From NCBI GenBank assembly GCA_030529995.1, contig JAUMVT010000005.1:1-64000 (forward strand): a DNA stretch of 64,000 nt. The letters are read 5' to 3'. The DNA comes from Clostridia bacterium (GTDB taxonomy: Bacteria > Bacillota > Clostridia > Christensenellales > Aristaeellaceae). The notes beneath the pieces are model-generated. The model worked only from the letters and a program-made list of their open reading frames with translations, was not told where the DNA came from and made no database searches. Each line of letters opens with the position of its first letter. Positions within the stretch are counted from its first letter, which is position 1. Shown here one piece after another: positions 1 to 7,662 of this stretch. Made by a program: the position numbers and the translations under genes.

Positions 1-82
1 CCTTGACTTCTCTCCGCTGCCCTATGTGTAACCTATGCTTGACACTCCTACAAAATTTCTTCCCTGATTTGACGATTGTCTG

Positions 83-111
83 TTGACGTGTTTCTTTTAT
101 TGTGATAGAAT
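83..111 (+). promoter_or_regulatory. sigma-A-type promoter for first Tat flavoprotein gene
   Basis: A -35 TTGACG (83-88) and -10 TAGAAT (106-111) are separated by 17 bp. They lie about 70 bp before the start codon of the first exported flavoprotein gene. No regulator site was recognised. The call rests on hexamer match and spacing only. Confidence 0.65.
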
Positions 112-179
112 TAACGTAGGTTGCTTGCTATGTGTAGGATGAAGCAAGCTATTGCAAAACATGAGGAGGAACATATGGT

Positions 180-1124
180 ATGGACATGAATACGAGTCGC
201 CGTGACTTTCTGCGCACAACCGGCAAGGGTTTGCTGGGCGTTGCCGTCGCTACTGCGCTGCCTGTCGGCCTGAGCACCGGTGTTGCTGAAGAAGAGATCT
301 CGGCACCTGAATGGCCCTGGAAGTGGGAGAAGCTGGATCCCCAGGAAGTGATGGAAGCCGGCTACAAGGCTTTCTATACCCATGGCGGATGCTGCGCCGG
401 TGTGTTTGCTGGCATCATGGAAACGCTGGCTGCCAAGTACGGCTATCCGTACAATCAGTTCAACGCCCGTATGTTTGCCAACGGTGCCGGCGGCTACGGT
501 CAGCAGTCCCTATGCGGTTCTCTGGGCGGCTGCTGTGCAGTCTTTGGTCTGTTCTGCGAAGCCACCGAGGCCGGTCAGCTGCGCAATGAGCTGTATGCAT
601 GGTATAAGGAAAAGCCCTTCCCTGAATATCAGCCTGAGTTCAAGGCACCTACCACGACCGTGGCAGGCTCTGTGGAATGCCGTGATTCCGTGAACAAGTA
701 CATGGACGCCACCGGCTTCACCATGGCGGATGACGGCCGTAAGGCTCGCTGCGCTGCCGTGACCGGCGAAACCGCTGCCAAGGCCGTTGAAATTCTGAAT
801 GTGCACTTCGGCTACAGTGTAGCTGCTACTGCCGAGCCCGCAGCTGAGGAAGAGACCTTGGCCGACAATGAGTACATCGGTGAAGCGACCAGCGAAATCG
901 GTGGTCCCATCAAGGTAAAGGTCACCATGGATGGGGACAAGATTGCCAAGATCGAAGTGCTGAGCCACAACGAGACGGCAGGCATCTCTGACCCTGCTTT
1001 CGCTCTGCTGGACACCATGGTTGCCAACAACTCCACCGCTGTTGACACCGTGACCGGCGCAACCAAGACCAGCGAAGCGCTGATTGCCGCCGTCAATGAT
1101 GCTCTGGCCAAGGCCGGCAAGTAA
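180..1124 (+). CDS. Tat-exported C_GCAxxG_C_C redox protein with FMN-binding domain
   Basis: Predicted exported flavoprotein, 314 aa. The N-terminus carries a twin-arginine signal (SRRDFL) followed by a hydrophobic stretch, so it should be exported folded. Residues about 60-215 hold many cysteines in the style of the C_GCAxxG_C_C redox family (HGGCCAG, LCGSLGGCC). Residues about 230-314 form an FMN-binding domain ending in VTGATKTS, the kind of site at which ApbE-type transferases attach FMN to a threonine. A GAGGAGG ribosome site precedes the ATG. It has a paralogue directly downstream and the Tat translocase after that. The electron partner is unknown, and no apbE gene lies in this window. 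Confidence 0.85.
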   Translation: MDMNTSRRDFLRTTGKGLLGVAVATALPVGLSTGVAEEEISAPEWPWKWEKLDPQEVMEAGYKAFYTHGGCCAGVFAGIMETLAAKYGYPYNQFNARMFANGAGGYGQQSLCGSLGGCCAVFGLFCEATEAGQLRNELYAWYKEKPFPEYQPEFKAPTTTVAGSVECRDSVNKYMDATGFTMADDGRKARCAAVTGETAAKAVEILNVHFGYSVAATAEPAAEEETLADNEYIGEATSEIGGPIKVKVTMDGDKIAKIEVLSHNETAGISDPAFALLDTMVANNSTAVDTVTGATKTSEALIAAVNDALAKAGK

Positions 1125-1135
1125 TGAACCATCAT

Positions 1136-1184
1136 GGGGAGGGCTGCCTGGACTTTGCCCGTCCGCTCTCCCCTTCTCTTTTGC
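1136..1184 (+). terminator. rho-independent terminator
   Basis: A GGGGAG/CTCCCC stem with a GC-rich interior is followed by TTCTCTTTT, just after the first flavoprotein gene. A very similar terminator follows the paralogue at 2264-2316, so gene and terminator appear to have been duplicated together. Confidence 0.7.
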
Positions 1185-1250
1185 AGGAAGGCAATGAATC
1201 CTGCCGTCGCTGTTGCGGTTACTCGATTGGTTTGTCGGATTGTTCAAACC

Positions 1251-1279
1251 TTGACAATTTGAGCTGCTCATGCTATGCT
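1251..1279 (+). promoter_or_regulatory. sigma-A-type promoter for second Tat flavoprotein gene
   Basis: A perfect -35 TTGACA (1251-1256), 17 bp spacer and -10 TATGCT (1274-1279) precede the second flavoprotein gene by about 50 bp. The second copy therefore has its own promoter rather than relying on read-through. Confidence 0.7.
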
Positions 1280-1330
1280 AATGAGACTACGCTATGTTCG
1301 TGACGTGGCACGAAAATTGAGGTAGATTGT

Positions 1331-2254
1331 ATGCAGACTCGTCGTGATTTCCTGAAGAAGAGTGCTGCCCTGCTGGGCAGTGCAGCCGTTGTGGGCAGTG
1401 TGCCCGGCCTGCTGCAGGCAAAGGCAGAAAACGAAGTACCTGAGTATCCTTATCCCTACGTTGAAATTGATCCTGAGTACGTGGAGAAGCTGGCTTACGA
1501 AGGTTACTTCGAAAACGGCTGCTGCTATGGTGTGGCAAAGGCCATTCTGGTTGCCTTGCGCGAAAAGGTGGGTTATCCTTACACCGTTATTCCCGAGGAA
1601 ATGTTCGCCAACGGCAAGGAAGGCTACACCTGCGGCACCCTGTGCGGCGCACTGGGCGGCGCTGTGGCCATGATCGGTCTGGTTTGCGGTGCCGACGATT
1701 CCCGTCAGCTGACGAAGGATCTGTTCGCATGGTACTGCAGCACCAATTTGCCCATTTATCAGCCTGAAGCTGCCGCCCCTGTGCAGACGGTTGCGCCCAG
1801 CGTGAACTGCATCGACTCCATCACCACCTTCATGACGGCTGCTAACGTGGAGCGGGGCGACATCATCCGCAAGCGCCGCTGCGGCGGCCTGAGCGGCGAC
1901 GTGGCACGGCATACCATCGAGCTGCTGAACGCTCATTTCGGCTATGCTGAAATGCCTGTAACCGAAGCCGTGGCAACGGAAGAGACCCTGGCTGCCAACG
2001 AGTACATCGGCGAGGCCGAAAGCTTCGGCGGCACCGTACGTGTGAAGGTGACCATGGACGGCAACAAGATCTCCAAGATCGACGTGCTGAGCCACAGTGA
2101 CACCGCCGGCGTATGCAATGCTGCGTATGACACCATTCCCGGCAAGATTCTGGAGTCTCAGTCCACGGCAGTGGATGTTGCCTCCGGTGCAACCGTATCC
2201 AGCAAAGCCATCATGGCCGCAGTGGAAGATGCACTGAGCAAGGTTGGCAAGTAA
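1331..2254 (+). CDS. Tat-exported C_GCAxxG_C_C redox protein with FMN-binding domain (paralogue)
   Basis: A 307 aa paralogue of the preceding protein with the same layout: twin-arginine signal (TRRDFLKKS), cysteine-rich domain (NGCCYG, CGTLCGALGG, NCID, KRRCGG) and a C-terminal FMN-binding domain ending in DVASGATVSS, where a Ser/Thr would carry FMN. Likely an extracytoplasmic electron carrier or reductase subunit. The cysteine pattern differs in detail from the first copy, for instance the GGCC of copy one reads GGAV here, so the two may have diverged in redox role. It has its own promoter and terminator. The substrate is unknown. Confidence 0.84.
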   Translation: MQTRRDFLKKSAALLGSAAVVGSVPGLLQAKAENEVPEYPYPYVEIDPEYVEKLAYEGYFENGCCYGVAKAILVALREKVGYPYTVIPEEMFANGKEGYTCGTLCGALGGAVAMIGLVCGADDSRQLTKDLFAWYCSTNLPIYQPEAAAPVQTVAPSVNCIDSITTFMTAANVERGDIIRKRRCGGLSGDVARHTIELLNAHFGYAEMPVTEAVATEETLAANEYIGEAESFGGTVRVKVTMDGNKISKIDVLSHSDTAGVCNAAYDTIPGKILESQSTAVDVASGATVSSKAIMAAVEDALSKVGK

Positions 2255-2263
2255 TGATCCATT

Positions 2264-2316
2264 TGGGGGAGGGCCTGCCTGGGCGTTGGCCCATCCGACT
2301 CTCCCCTGTCTTTATT
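2264..2316 (+). terminator. rho-independent terminator
   Basis: A GGGGAG...CTCCCC hairpin followed by TGTCTTTATT, between the second flavoprotein gene and tatB. Closely related to the terminator at 1136-1184. The tat genes begin just 37 bp downstream, so they may depend on partial read-through. Confidence 0.65.
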
Positions 2317-2352
2317 CTTCGGGAAGCAATGAAAGAGGAGGAGCGGTAGTCT

Positions 2353-2655
2353 GTGTTCAATATCGGCTTTACGGAATTGCTGCTGATCCTGCTGGTCGCC
2401 TTTGTTGTGGTTGGCCCGAAGGACTTGCCTAAGGTAGCCCGCTGGCTGGCGCGTGCGGTAAAAAAATCGCGCCGTCTTATCAACGATATCAAAAAAGAGT
2501 CCGGCTGGGATACCATTGAAAAGGAAGTCAATGAAGTACGCCACGATGTGAAGGACGCCGTCAAGCAGGGCGACATTTCCGAAGAGTTGCGCGAAACAAA
2601 AAAATCCGTGGAAAAGACCGCGGATGAGTTCAAACACGACACGGAGTCGAAATAA
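2353..2655 (+). CDS. tatB: Sec-independent translocase protein TatB-like
   Basis: A 100 aa TatA/B-family protein with a GTG start and GAGGAG upstream. It has a short N-terminal membrane helix (about residues 7-21), then a TatB-like GPKDLP hinge, an amphipathic helix and a long charged tail predicted to be helical. In Tat systems TatB works with TatC to bind twin-arginine signals. It sits directly upstream of tatA and tatC and directly downstream of two predicted Tat substrates, which supports a dedicated export module. TatA and TatB types can be hard to separate in Gram-positives. Confidence 0.85.
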   Translation: MFNIGFTELLLILLVAFVVVGPKDLPKVARWLARAVKKSRRLINDIKKESGWDTIEKEVNEVRHDVKDAVKQGDISEELRETKKSVEKTADEFKHDTESK

Positions 2656-2669
2656 GGGAGGACACAAAC

Positions 2670-2849
2670 ATGCGTCTTGGAACGACTGAAATTTTGCTGA
2701 TTGTTGTATTGGCATTGGTACTCTTCGGCGGCAACAAGCTGGCCGGCGTAGGCAAGGCCTTGGGCAAGAGCATCAAGGATTTCAAGAGCGAGCTGAAGGA
2801 CGATAAGTCCGATGACGATGCCGACAAAGACAAAAAGGACGAAGCATGA
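2670..2849 (+). CDS. tatA: Sec-independent translocase protein TatA-like
   Basis: A short 59 aa protein with GGGAGG 4-9 bp before its ATG neighbourhood. It has one membrane helix (about residues 5-20), then the TatA-type FGGNKLAGVGKALG hinge, an amphipathic helix (KSIKDFK) and a very acidic/lysine-rich tail. TatA multimers form the protein-conducting element of the Tat translocase. Its stop overlaps the tatC start (ATGA), a sign of translational coupling. It is small enough to be missed by length cut-offs. Confidence 0.88.
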   Translation: MRLGTTEILLIVVLALVLFGGNKLAGVGKALGKSIKDFKSELKDDKSDDDADKDKKDEA

Positions 2850-3649
2850 AGCAGAAAAAAACCATTCCGGCTGAAGAAGAGCAAAAGGATGCATCGGACG
2901 AGGCGGAAAATTCTGCCGAGCAGGGTAATCCGAAGGAAAAGGGCGAATCCATGCTGAGTCATCTGCTGGCACTGCGAAAGGTGCTGGTGATTTCCCTCGG
3001 CGCGGTAGCCGTTGCCTTTCTGCTGGTGTTTTACTTCGCCATTGATCCGTTGATGAACTGGATTCTGGCGCCTATTCAGGCTCGGGGTATTCAGGTGATT
3101 TTCACCGCCATGTCGGAAGCCTTGGTCACCAAGTTTAAGGTAGCACTGCTGGCCGGCATGATCGTGGCGAGTCCCATTGTCATTTGGCAGGTATGGAGCT
3201 TTATTAAGCCTGCCCTTTATCCCAACGAAAAGCATGCCTTTCGGTTGCTGTTCGTGCTAGCGCTGCTGCTATTCCTGATTGGCGTTACCTTCTGCTACTT
3301 CGCCGTGTATTCCCTGGCGGTGGATTTCTTCCTTGTGGCAGGAGATTCGGTAGCCACGCCCATGCTGTCCATTGACAAGTACGTCAGCTTCCTTTTCGGC
3401 TTCCTGGTTCCCTTCGGCATTGCTTTTCAGCTGCCGGTGGTGCTGTACCTGACCACCCGTGTGGGGCTGACCACGCCCGAAATGCTAAGCAGCAAGCGGC
3501 GGTATGTGATTCTCGCCATCTTTATCATTGCTGCCATTCTTACGCCCCCGGACGTTGTGTCCCAGATTGCATTGGGACTGCCCATGTGCGCGCTCTATGA
3601 AATCGGCATTCTGGTCAGCCGCTGCACCAAGGTTCGCAATCGGGAGTAA
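2846..3649 (+). CDS. tatC: Sec-independent translocase subunit TatC
   Basis: A 267 aa polytopic membrane protein, the twin-arginine receptor of the Tat translocase. An unusual charged, Glu/Lys-rich cytoplasmic N-terminal extension of about 35 residues precedes the TatC core, which starts at SMLSHLLALRKVL. About six membrane helices follow. The core keeps typical features such as the FxxPAL-like FIKPALYPNEK segment and LTPPDVVSQ near the end. The start overlaps the tatA stop by 4 bp. With tatB and tatA it completes a minimal system next to its likely cargo. Confidence 0.92.
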   Translation: MKQKKTIPAEEEQKDASDEAENSAEQGNPKEKGESMLSHLLALRKVLVISLGAVAVAFLLVFYFAIDPLMNWILAPIQARGIQVIFTAMSEALVTKFKVALLAGMIVASPIVIWQVWSFIKPALYPNEKHAFRLLFVLALLLFLIGVTFCYFAVYSLAVDFFLVAGDSVATPMLSIDKYVSFLFGFLVPFGIAFQLPVVLYLTTRVGLTTPEMLSSKRRYVILAIFIIAAILTPPDVVSQIALGLPMCALYEIGILVSRCTKVRNRE

Positions 3650-3699
3650 TATTGCTTTCCCTTTGGAGCCGCATCAAAGCCGAAGATTATCATTTGCTT

Positions 3700-3733
3700 G
3701 CACCTTGCCTGCTATGGGAAGGTGCTCTCTTTT
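3700..3733 (+). terminator. terminator of the tat operon
   Basis: GCACCTT (3700-3706) pairs with AAGGTGC (3719-3725), followed by TCTCTTTT. It lies 50 bp after tatC. Confidence 0.65.
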
Positions 3734-3744
3734 ACATCATTAGC

Positions 3745-3781
3745 AAAAGCACAACGACTTTATTCCTGTCGCTGTGCTTTT
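3745..3781. terminator. bidirectional terminator between tatC and the iron operon
   Basis: AAAAGCACA (3745-3753) pairs with TGTGCTTTT (3773-3781), with an inner CGAC/GTCG helix. The stem carries A and T runs on both flanks, so it can serve the convergent tat (plus) and feo (minus) transcripts. Confidence 0.65.
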
Positions 3782-3798
3782 ACGTTGGGGCGGAATGT

Positions 3799-4161
3799 TC
3801 ACTTGCCGGAGGAGGCACTTTCCATGGCCTTCAGGCTTTCTTCCTTCAAGCCGCTCATAAGCAGGATAGCACCGGCGGCGCCTTCATCCATGGGCAGGCC
3901 GAAATACCGGGCGAAGATCAGGGTCAGCCGCTCTTTCCGGGCTTCCAGCATCTTAGCGGTTTCCTGCCCCAGTTCGGTTAACTCCACCGTGCCATAGGGC
4001 TCCTTAGAAATCATCCCCTCGGTGGACAGTGCCTCCAGCAGGCGATGGACGGAGGGACGGCTGATGCCAATAAGCCGTGCAATGTCCTTGGAGGCCACCT
4101 TTTCACTGAGTTGATTGAGGGCACGGAGCGCCAGCAGGCAACGGATTTGCGCAGCAGTCAT
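3799..4161 (-). CDS. DtxR-like winged-helix regulator lacking canonical metal ligands
   Basis: About 120 aa. The N-terminal half is a winged helix-turn-helix (ASKDIARLIGISRPSVHRLL) of the DtxR/MntR type, followed by a wing (LTELGQETAKML) and a shortened dimerisation region. The His/Glu/Cys ligands usually found there (RHxxxE, then ExxxEH) are not evident: the matching stretch reads EARKERL and then GAILLMS. It is the last gene of the feo operon and so is the obvious candidate for the TTAG-N6-CTAA sites upstream. Translation may start at this ATG or at an in-frame TTG one codon earlier, which has better spacing from AGGAG. Confidence 0.7.
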   Translation of the reverse strand: MTAAQIRCLLALRALNQLSEKVASKDIARLIGISRPSVHRLLEALSTEGMISKEPYGTVELTELGQETAKMLEARKERLTLIFARYFGLPMDEGAAGAILLMSGLKEESLKAMESASSGK

Positions 4162-4244
4162 CAACGAGATCCACTCCTTTGTACATCCATATGGTACAGA
4201 AAAGGGGGCGGACGCACCATGCATCCGCCCCCGCAAGGCTTCCG

Positions 4245-4385
4245 TCAATGGCAGCCGGAGCATCCGCCGCAATTGCCGCCGCATTCACCGCAGCCGCCCT
4301 TGCCGCTCTTCTTGTCCTTGATCATTTTCCAAATCACCAGACCAACGATGACGACGACCACGCCGCCAACAATCCAAGTTGCCAT
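4245..4385 (-). CDS. FeoB-associated Cys-rich membrane protein
   Basis: A 46 aa protein with a single N-terminal membrane helix (about residues 4-20), a short basic stretch and a glycine/cysteine tail (CGECGGNCGGCSGC) with five cysteines. This matches the small FeoB-associated Cys-rich proteins that often follow feoB in Firmicutes. They are thought to sit at the cytoplasmic mouth of the iron channel and may handle iron, though their function is not proven. A good AAAGGAGG lies 8 bp before the ATG. It is 28 bp downstream of feoB and easily missed because of its size. Confidence 0.85.
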   Translation of the reverse strand: MATWIVGGVVVVIVGLVIWKMIKDKKSGKGGCGECGGNCGGCSGCH

Positions 4386-4413
4386 AGCTGAAAACCTCCT
4401 TTTGCTTTCCTAA

Positions 4414-6795
4414 TTAGGCAGCGCCCTTAACCTTCTGGGTCAGGTGGTTGTCGTCATAGGGGTTCTTACGGAAGAGCATGTACACCAGGAAGGCCAGCAG
4501 CAGGATGGCAACCACGGTACCAACACCGAAGCCGCCGCCTACAAACAGCAGACCAAGCTGATACACAATCAGGGCAATGGCATAAGCGAACAGGCACTGA
4601 TAAGCGATAGCACCCAGGGTCCACTTAGCATTGTTCATTTCGCGCTTGATAGCACCCATAGCAGCGAAGCAAGGTGCGCACAGCAGGTTGAAGATCATGA
4701 AGGCGTATGCAGCCAGCCGTCCGTGTCCGTTGGAGGACTCGTTGAAGGCATTGGCCAGGGGGCTCAGTGCTTCAGCCTTTTCTTCATCCGTCATGTCTTC
4801 GTCGTCTACAACATCGGCAGCGTCATCTGCGCCGTACAGCACACCCATAACGCCTACGACTTCTTCCTTAGCAACCAAGCCCATGACCGTTGCAACGGTG
4901 GAAGGCATGTTGCCGAAGCCCAGGGGCTTGAAGATGGTGGACACAGGAGTGCCGATCTTGCCCAAGATGGAGTAGTCCATGTCAGCAACAGCGCCCCAGG
5001 AACCGGGCTCACGGTCTTCTGCCATTTCGGCAGCCAGTTCGGGCTCTTCGGGTTCTTCCTCGTCCTCTTCCAAGGTGCCGGCTTCGGAACGAGCATTGTA
5101 GTCAGCCAGGGTCTCTTCATACTCAGCCACGGTGGAAGCATACTCGTCACGAGCAGCAGCCTGCACGTCAGCGGCAGGAGCCCAGCCATAGCTCTTGGTG
5201 AACCAGATGATAATGGAGGACAGCAGAATCACGGTGCCGGCGCGCTTTACGAAGCTGGAACCACGCTCCCACACACTGTGGAGCACGTTCTTTGCGCTGG
5301 GGGCATGATAAGCAGGCAGCTCCATAACGAAGGGAGCAGGGTCGCCGGCGAAGATCTTGGTCTTCTTCAGGATGATACCGGAAACGATGATAGCAGCCAC
5401 GCCGATGAAGTAGGCGGAGGTTGCAACCCAGGCACTGCCACCGAACACGGCAGCGGCGATCATGCCAATGATAGGCATCTTAGCGCCGCAGGGGATGAAG
5501 GTGGTGGTCATGATGGTCATCTTGCGGTCACGGTCATTTTCGATGGTACGGGAGGCCATAACACCGGGAACGCCGCAGCCGGAACCAATCAGCATGGGGA
5601 TGAAGCTCTTGCCGGACAGGCCGAACTTACGGAAGATACGGTCCATGATGAAGGCGATACGAGCCATGTAGCCAACGTCTTCCAGAATAGCCAGCAGGAA
5701 GAACAGCACCAGCATCTGAGGCACGAAGCCCAGCACGGCGCCAACGCCGCCCACAATACCGTCAACGATCAGGCCGGTCAGCCAGGAAGCAGTACCGATG
5801 CTCTCCAACCAGTTCTGGATGTTGCCCTGCAGGAACTCGCCTACGAACACATCGTTGGTCCAGTCGGTCACAATGGTGCCGATGGTGGTCACGGAGATGT
5901 AATACACCAGCCACATCACCACAGCGAAGATGGGCAGTGCAGCCCAGCGGTTGGTCACCACACGGTCAATCTTATCGGAGGTGGTCAAGGATCCCTTGGG
6001 CTTGCCCTTCTTCACGCAGGAGGAAACCAGCTTGTTGATGTAAGCATAGCGCTGGTTGGTGATGATGGACTCAGCATCATCGTCCATTTCCTTCTCGCAG
6101 TCAGCGATAACCTTTTCGATATCGCTCTTCACATTGGCAGGCAGGGACAGCTCCTCAGCCACCTTCTCATCACGCTCGAAGAGCTTGATGGCGAACCAGC
6201 GCTGCAGGTGCTTCTCAATCTTCACGTCCTTGAGCAGATCCTCAATGTGAGCAATGGCATGCTCAACGCTGCCCTGGAACACGTGGGGAGGCTCACGATG
6301 ACCGCCCTTGGCAGCCAGTGCGGCAGCAGCTTCAGCAGCCTTCACACTGCCTTCGCCCTTCAGTGCAGAGGTTTCAACCACTTCGCACTGCAGTGCTTCG
6401 CCCAGCTTCTTCATGTCGATCTTGTCGCCGTTCTTACGGGTGATATCGATCATGTTCAGCGCCATGACCATGGGGATGCCCAGCTCAGCCAGCTGAGTGG
6501 TCAGGTACAGGTTACGCTCGATGTTGGTAGCGTCAACAATGTTCAGGATGGCGTCCGGCTTTTCGTTGACCAGATAGCCACGAGCCACCACTTCTTCCAG
6601 CGTGTAAGGAGAAAGGCTGTAAATGCCGGGCAAGTCCTGAATGACTACGTCTGCGTTGCCCTTGAGCTTGCCTTCCTTCTTTTCTACAGTAACGCCGGGC
6701 CAGTTACCAACGTACTGATTCGAACCCGTCAGGGCATTGAACATGGTAGTTTTACCACAGTTCGGGTTGCCTGCCAGGGCAATTTTAATCGCCAT
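4414..6795 (-). CDS. feoB: ferrous iron transporter FeoB
   Basis: A 793 aa GTPase-coupled Fe(II) permease. The G domain shows GNPNCGKT (residues 9-16), DLPG (54-57) and NMID (114-117). A helical spacer and then a polytopic membrane domain with Gate motifs follow, including GSGCGVPGV and FIPCGAKMP. A strongly acidic soluble insert lies around residues 535-590, rich in Glu and Asp, and a second acidic loop contains DDEDMTDEEK. Neither is part of the minimal FeoB core. It follows two feoA genes in one transcription unit and is followed by the Cys-rich partner and a DtxR-like regulator. Confidence 0.96.
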   Translation of the reverse strand: MAIKIALAGNPNCGKTTMFNALTGSNQYVGNWPGVTVEKKEGKLKGNADVVIQDLPGIYSLSPYTLEEVVARGYLVNEKPDAILNIVDATNIERNLYLTTQLAELGIPMVMALNMIDITRKNGDKIDMKKLGEALQCEVVETSALKGEGSVKAAEAAAALAAKGGHREPPHVFQGSVEHAIAHIEDLLKDVKIEKHLQRWFAIKLFERDEKVAEELSLPANVKSDIEKVIADCEKEMDDDAESIITNQRYAYINKLVSSCVKKGKPKGSLTTSDKIDRVVTNRWAALPIFAVVMWLVYYISVTTIGTIVTDWTNDVFVGEFLQGNIQNWLESIGTASWLTGLIVDGIVGGVGAVLGFVPQMLVLFFLLAILEDVGYMARIAFIMDRIFRKFGLSGKSFIPMLIGSGCGVPGVMASRTIENDRDRKMTIMTTTFIPCGAKMPIIGMIAAAVFGGSAWVATSAYFIGVAAIIVSGIILKKTKIFAGDPAPFVMELPAYHAPSAKNVLHSVWERGSSFVKRAGTVILLSSIIIWFTKSYGWAPAADVQAAARDEYASTVAEYEETLADYNARSEAGTLEEDEEEPEEPELAAEMAEDREPGSWGAVADMDYSILGKIGTPVSTIFKPLGFGNMPSTVATVMGLVAKEEVVGVMGVLYGADDAADVVDDEDMTDEEKAEALSPLANAFNESSNGHGRLAAYAFMIFNLLCAPCFAAMGAIKREMNNAKWTLGAIAYQCLFAYAIALIVYQLGLLFVGGGFGVGTVVAILLLAFLVYMLFRKNPYDDNHLTQKVKGAA

Positions 6796-6877
6796 GTGGA
6801 ATCCTCCCTTAATTTGTCCAAATTATTGGGGCACGGGATTGTGCCTCTGAAAAAGCAGCGAAGGGAACCTTCCCCGC

Positions 6878-7099
6878 TTATTCAACCTCGATCATTTCAG
6901 CATCGCCCTTGCGCACGCTCAGCTCATAGCCGCGCACGGTGAGCTCCATGGGGTCACCCAGCGGTGCAACCTTGCGCACGTAAACTTCCGTGCCCTTGGT
7001 CAGCCCCATGTCCATGATCCGACGCTTCAGTGCACCTTCACCGTGGAGCTTTACGATCGTTGCAGTTTCACCGACCTTAACGTCTCTGAGATTCTTCAT
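6878..7099 (-). CDS. feoA: FeoA-domain protein
   Basis: A 73 aa SH3-like FeoA protein, recognised from the pattern RIMDMGLTKGTEVYVRKVAPLGDPMELTVRGYELSVRK (broken here: RRIMDMGL, then GDPMELTVRGYELS). FeoA is a small cytoplasmic partner thought to modulate FeoB. This copy is directly upstream of feoB and keeps the classic GDP-x-E-x-x-V-x-GY-x-L-S-x-R core, so it is the more canonical of the two FeoA proteins here. Confidence 0.93.
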   Translation of the reverse strand: MKNLRDVKVGETATIVKLHGEGALKRRIMDMGLTKGTEVYVRKVAPLGDPMELTVRGYELSVRKGDAEMIEVE

Positions 7100-7238
7100 G
7101 CAACTTGCCTCCCTTTTCTGTATTTCCCGACGATTCAGGGTTCCTAAGTTCCATTAGCTGTCTGCCCGTGATCAACACGGAAAGCGGCCGACAACAGCCG
7201 GCAGGCAGCGAAGGACGCAGCACAGTCCCCGCTTCCGC

Positions 7239-7451
7239 TCAGACCATGATGCGCATGGCCATGGTCTTATCCAGAGCAATGCGGCTGTCCTTGACGGACA
7301 GGATCATGTTGCCGCCCATCTCGCTGACGACCTGTACCGTTTCGCCAACAACGAAACCCAGCTCAGCCAGATGCTGACGTACCTCATCACGACCGGTGAT
7401 CTTCTGGATGGTACCTGCATCACCCACATTTGCCATTCCCAACGGCATCAT
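7239..7451 (-). CDS. feoA: FeoA-domain protein, divergent second copy
   Basis: A 70 aa FeoA-type protein (HLAELGFVVGETVQVV, then SVKDSRIALDKTMAMRI), first gene of the feo operon. Two tandem feoA genes before feoB are common in Clostridia. The pattern GNMILSVKDSRIALD replaces the GDP...GYELS core of the other copy. GGAGG lies 6 bp before the ATG. Transcription should start from the promoter at 7528-7556, which is embedded in TTAG/CTAA palindromes, implying iron-responsive control. Confidence 0.9.
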   Translation of the reverse strand: MMPLGMANVGDAGTIQKITGRDEVRQHLAELGFVVGETVQVVSEMGGNMILSVKDSRIALDKTMAMRIMV

Positions 7452-7470
7452 TGGCGTCCTCCTCTCTCGA

Positions 7471-7484
7471 TTAGCACGTGCTAA
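7471..7484. promoter_or_regulatory. TTAG-N6-CTAA palindrome (candidate metalloregulator operator)
   Basis: A perfect 14-bp palindrome TTAGCACGTGCTAA between the feo promoter and the first feoA start codon, close to the ribosome site. The arms resemble half sites of DtxR/IdeR boxes. One of several such sites flanking the iron genes. Confidence 0.6.
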
Positions 7485-7502
7485 CCTTTGACCCGAGAAA
7501 AT

Positions 7503-7520
7503 GGTTAGATTTTTCTAACC
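7503..7520. promoter_or_regulatory. GGTTAGA-N4-TCTAACC palindrome (candidate operator)
   Basis: Seven-base perfect arms GGTTAGA/TCTAACC around TTTT, lying just downstream of the expected transcription start of the feo operon. It is the strongest palindrome of the set and the GGTTAG/CTAACC arms match DtxR-type half sites. Confidence 0.65.
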
Positions 7521-7527
7521 GTCGGAG

Positions 7528-7556
7528 AGTTTAGCATCTCTAACCTTATTTGTCAA
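7528..7556 (-). promoter_or_regulatory. feo operon promoter with internal operator
   Basis: Read on the minus strand: -35 TTGACA (7551-7556), 17 bp spacer, -10 TAAACT (7528-7533). The spacer and -10 contain a TTAG/CTAA site (7531-7545, arms separated by 5 rather than 6 bp), so a bound repressor would block RNA polymerase directly. Confidence 0.75.
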
Positions 7557-7593
7557 CCCTAATTCCAGAAAAAGTTTTGCCCCGCAAAAAGAT

Positions 7594-7610
7594 GGTTAGA
7601 ATTGTCTAAT
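7594..7610. promoter_or_regulatory. GGTTAGA-N4-TCTAAT palindrome (candidate operator)
   Basis: TTAG-AATTGT-CTAA core about 40 bp upstream of the -35 of the feo promoter and next to the terminator hairpin of the flavodoxin gene. The same spacing as the other sites suggests the same binding protein. Confidence 0.55.
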
Positions 7611-7616
7611 TAGCAA

Positions 7617-7653
7617 GGGCTCACTCTCGTGCAAACTGCCTGAAAGTGAGCCC
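7617..7653 (-). terminator. hairpin after flavodoxin gene, probable terminator
   Basis: GGGCTCACT (7617-7625) pairs with AGTGAGCCC (7645-7653), 10 bp beyond the flavodoxin stop. The following minus-strand sequence is only weakly T-rich, so termination may be inefficient. Confidence 0.5.
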
Positions 7654-7662
7654 TGCAATCTG

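Noticed and set aside
4444..6942. An 832-codon plus-strand frame opposite feoB
   Set aside because: FeoB is unambiguous on the minus strand; the antisense product is a repetitive His/Gln/Gly-rich shadow.
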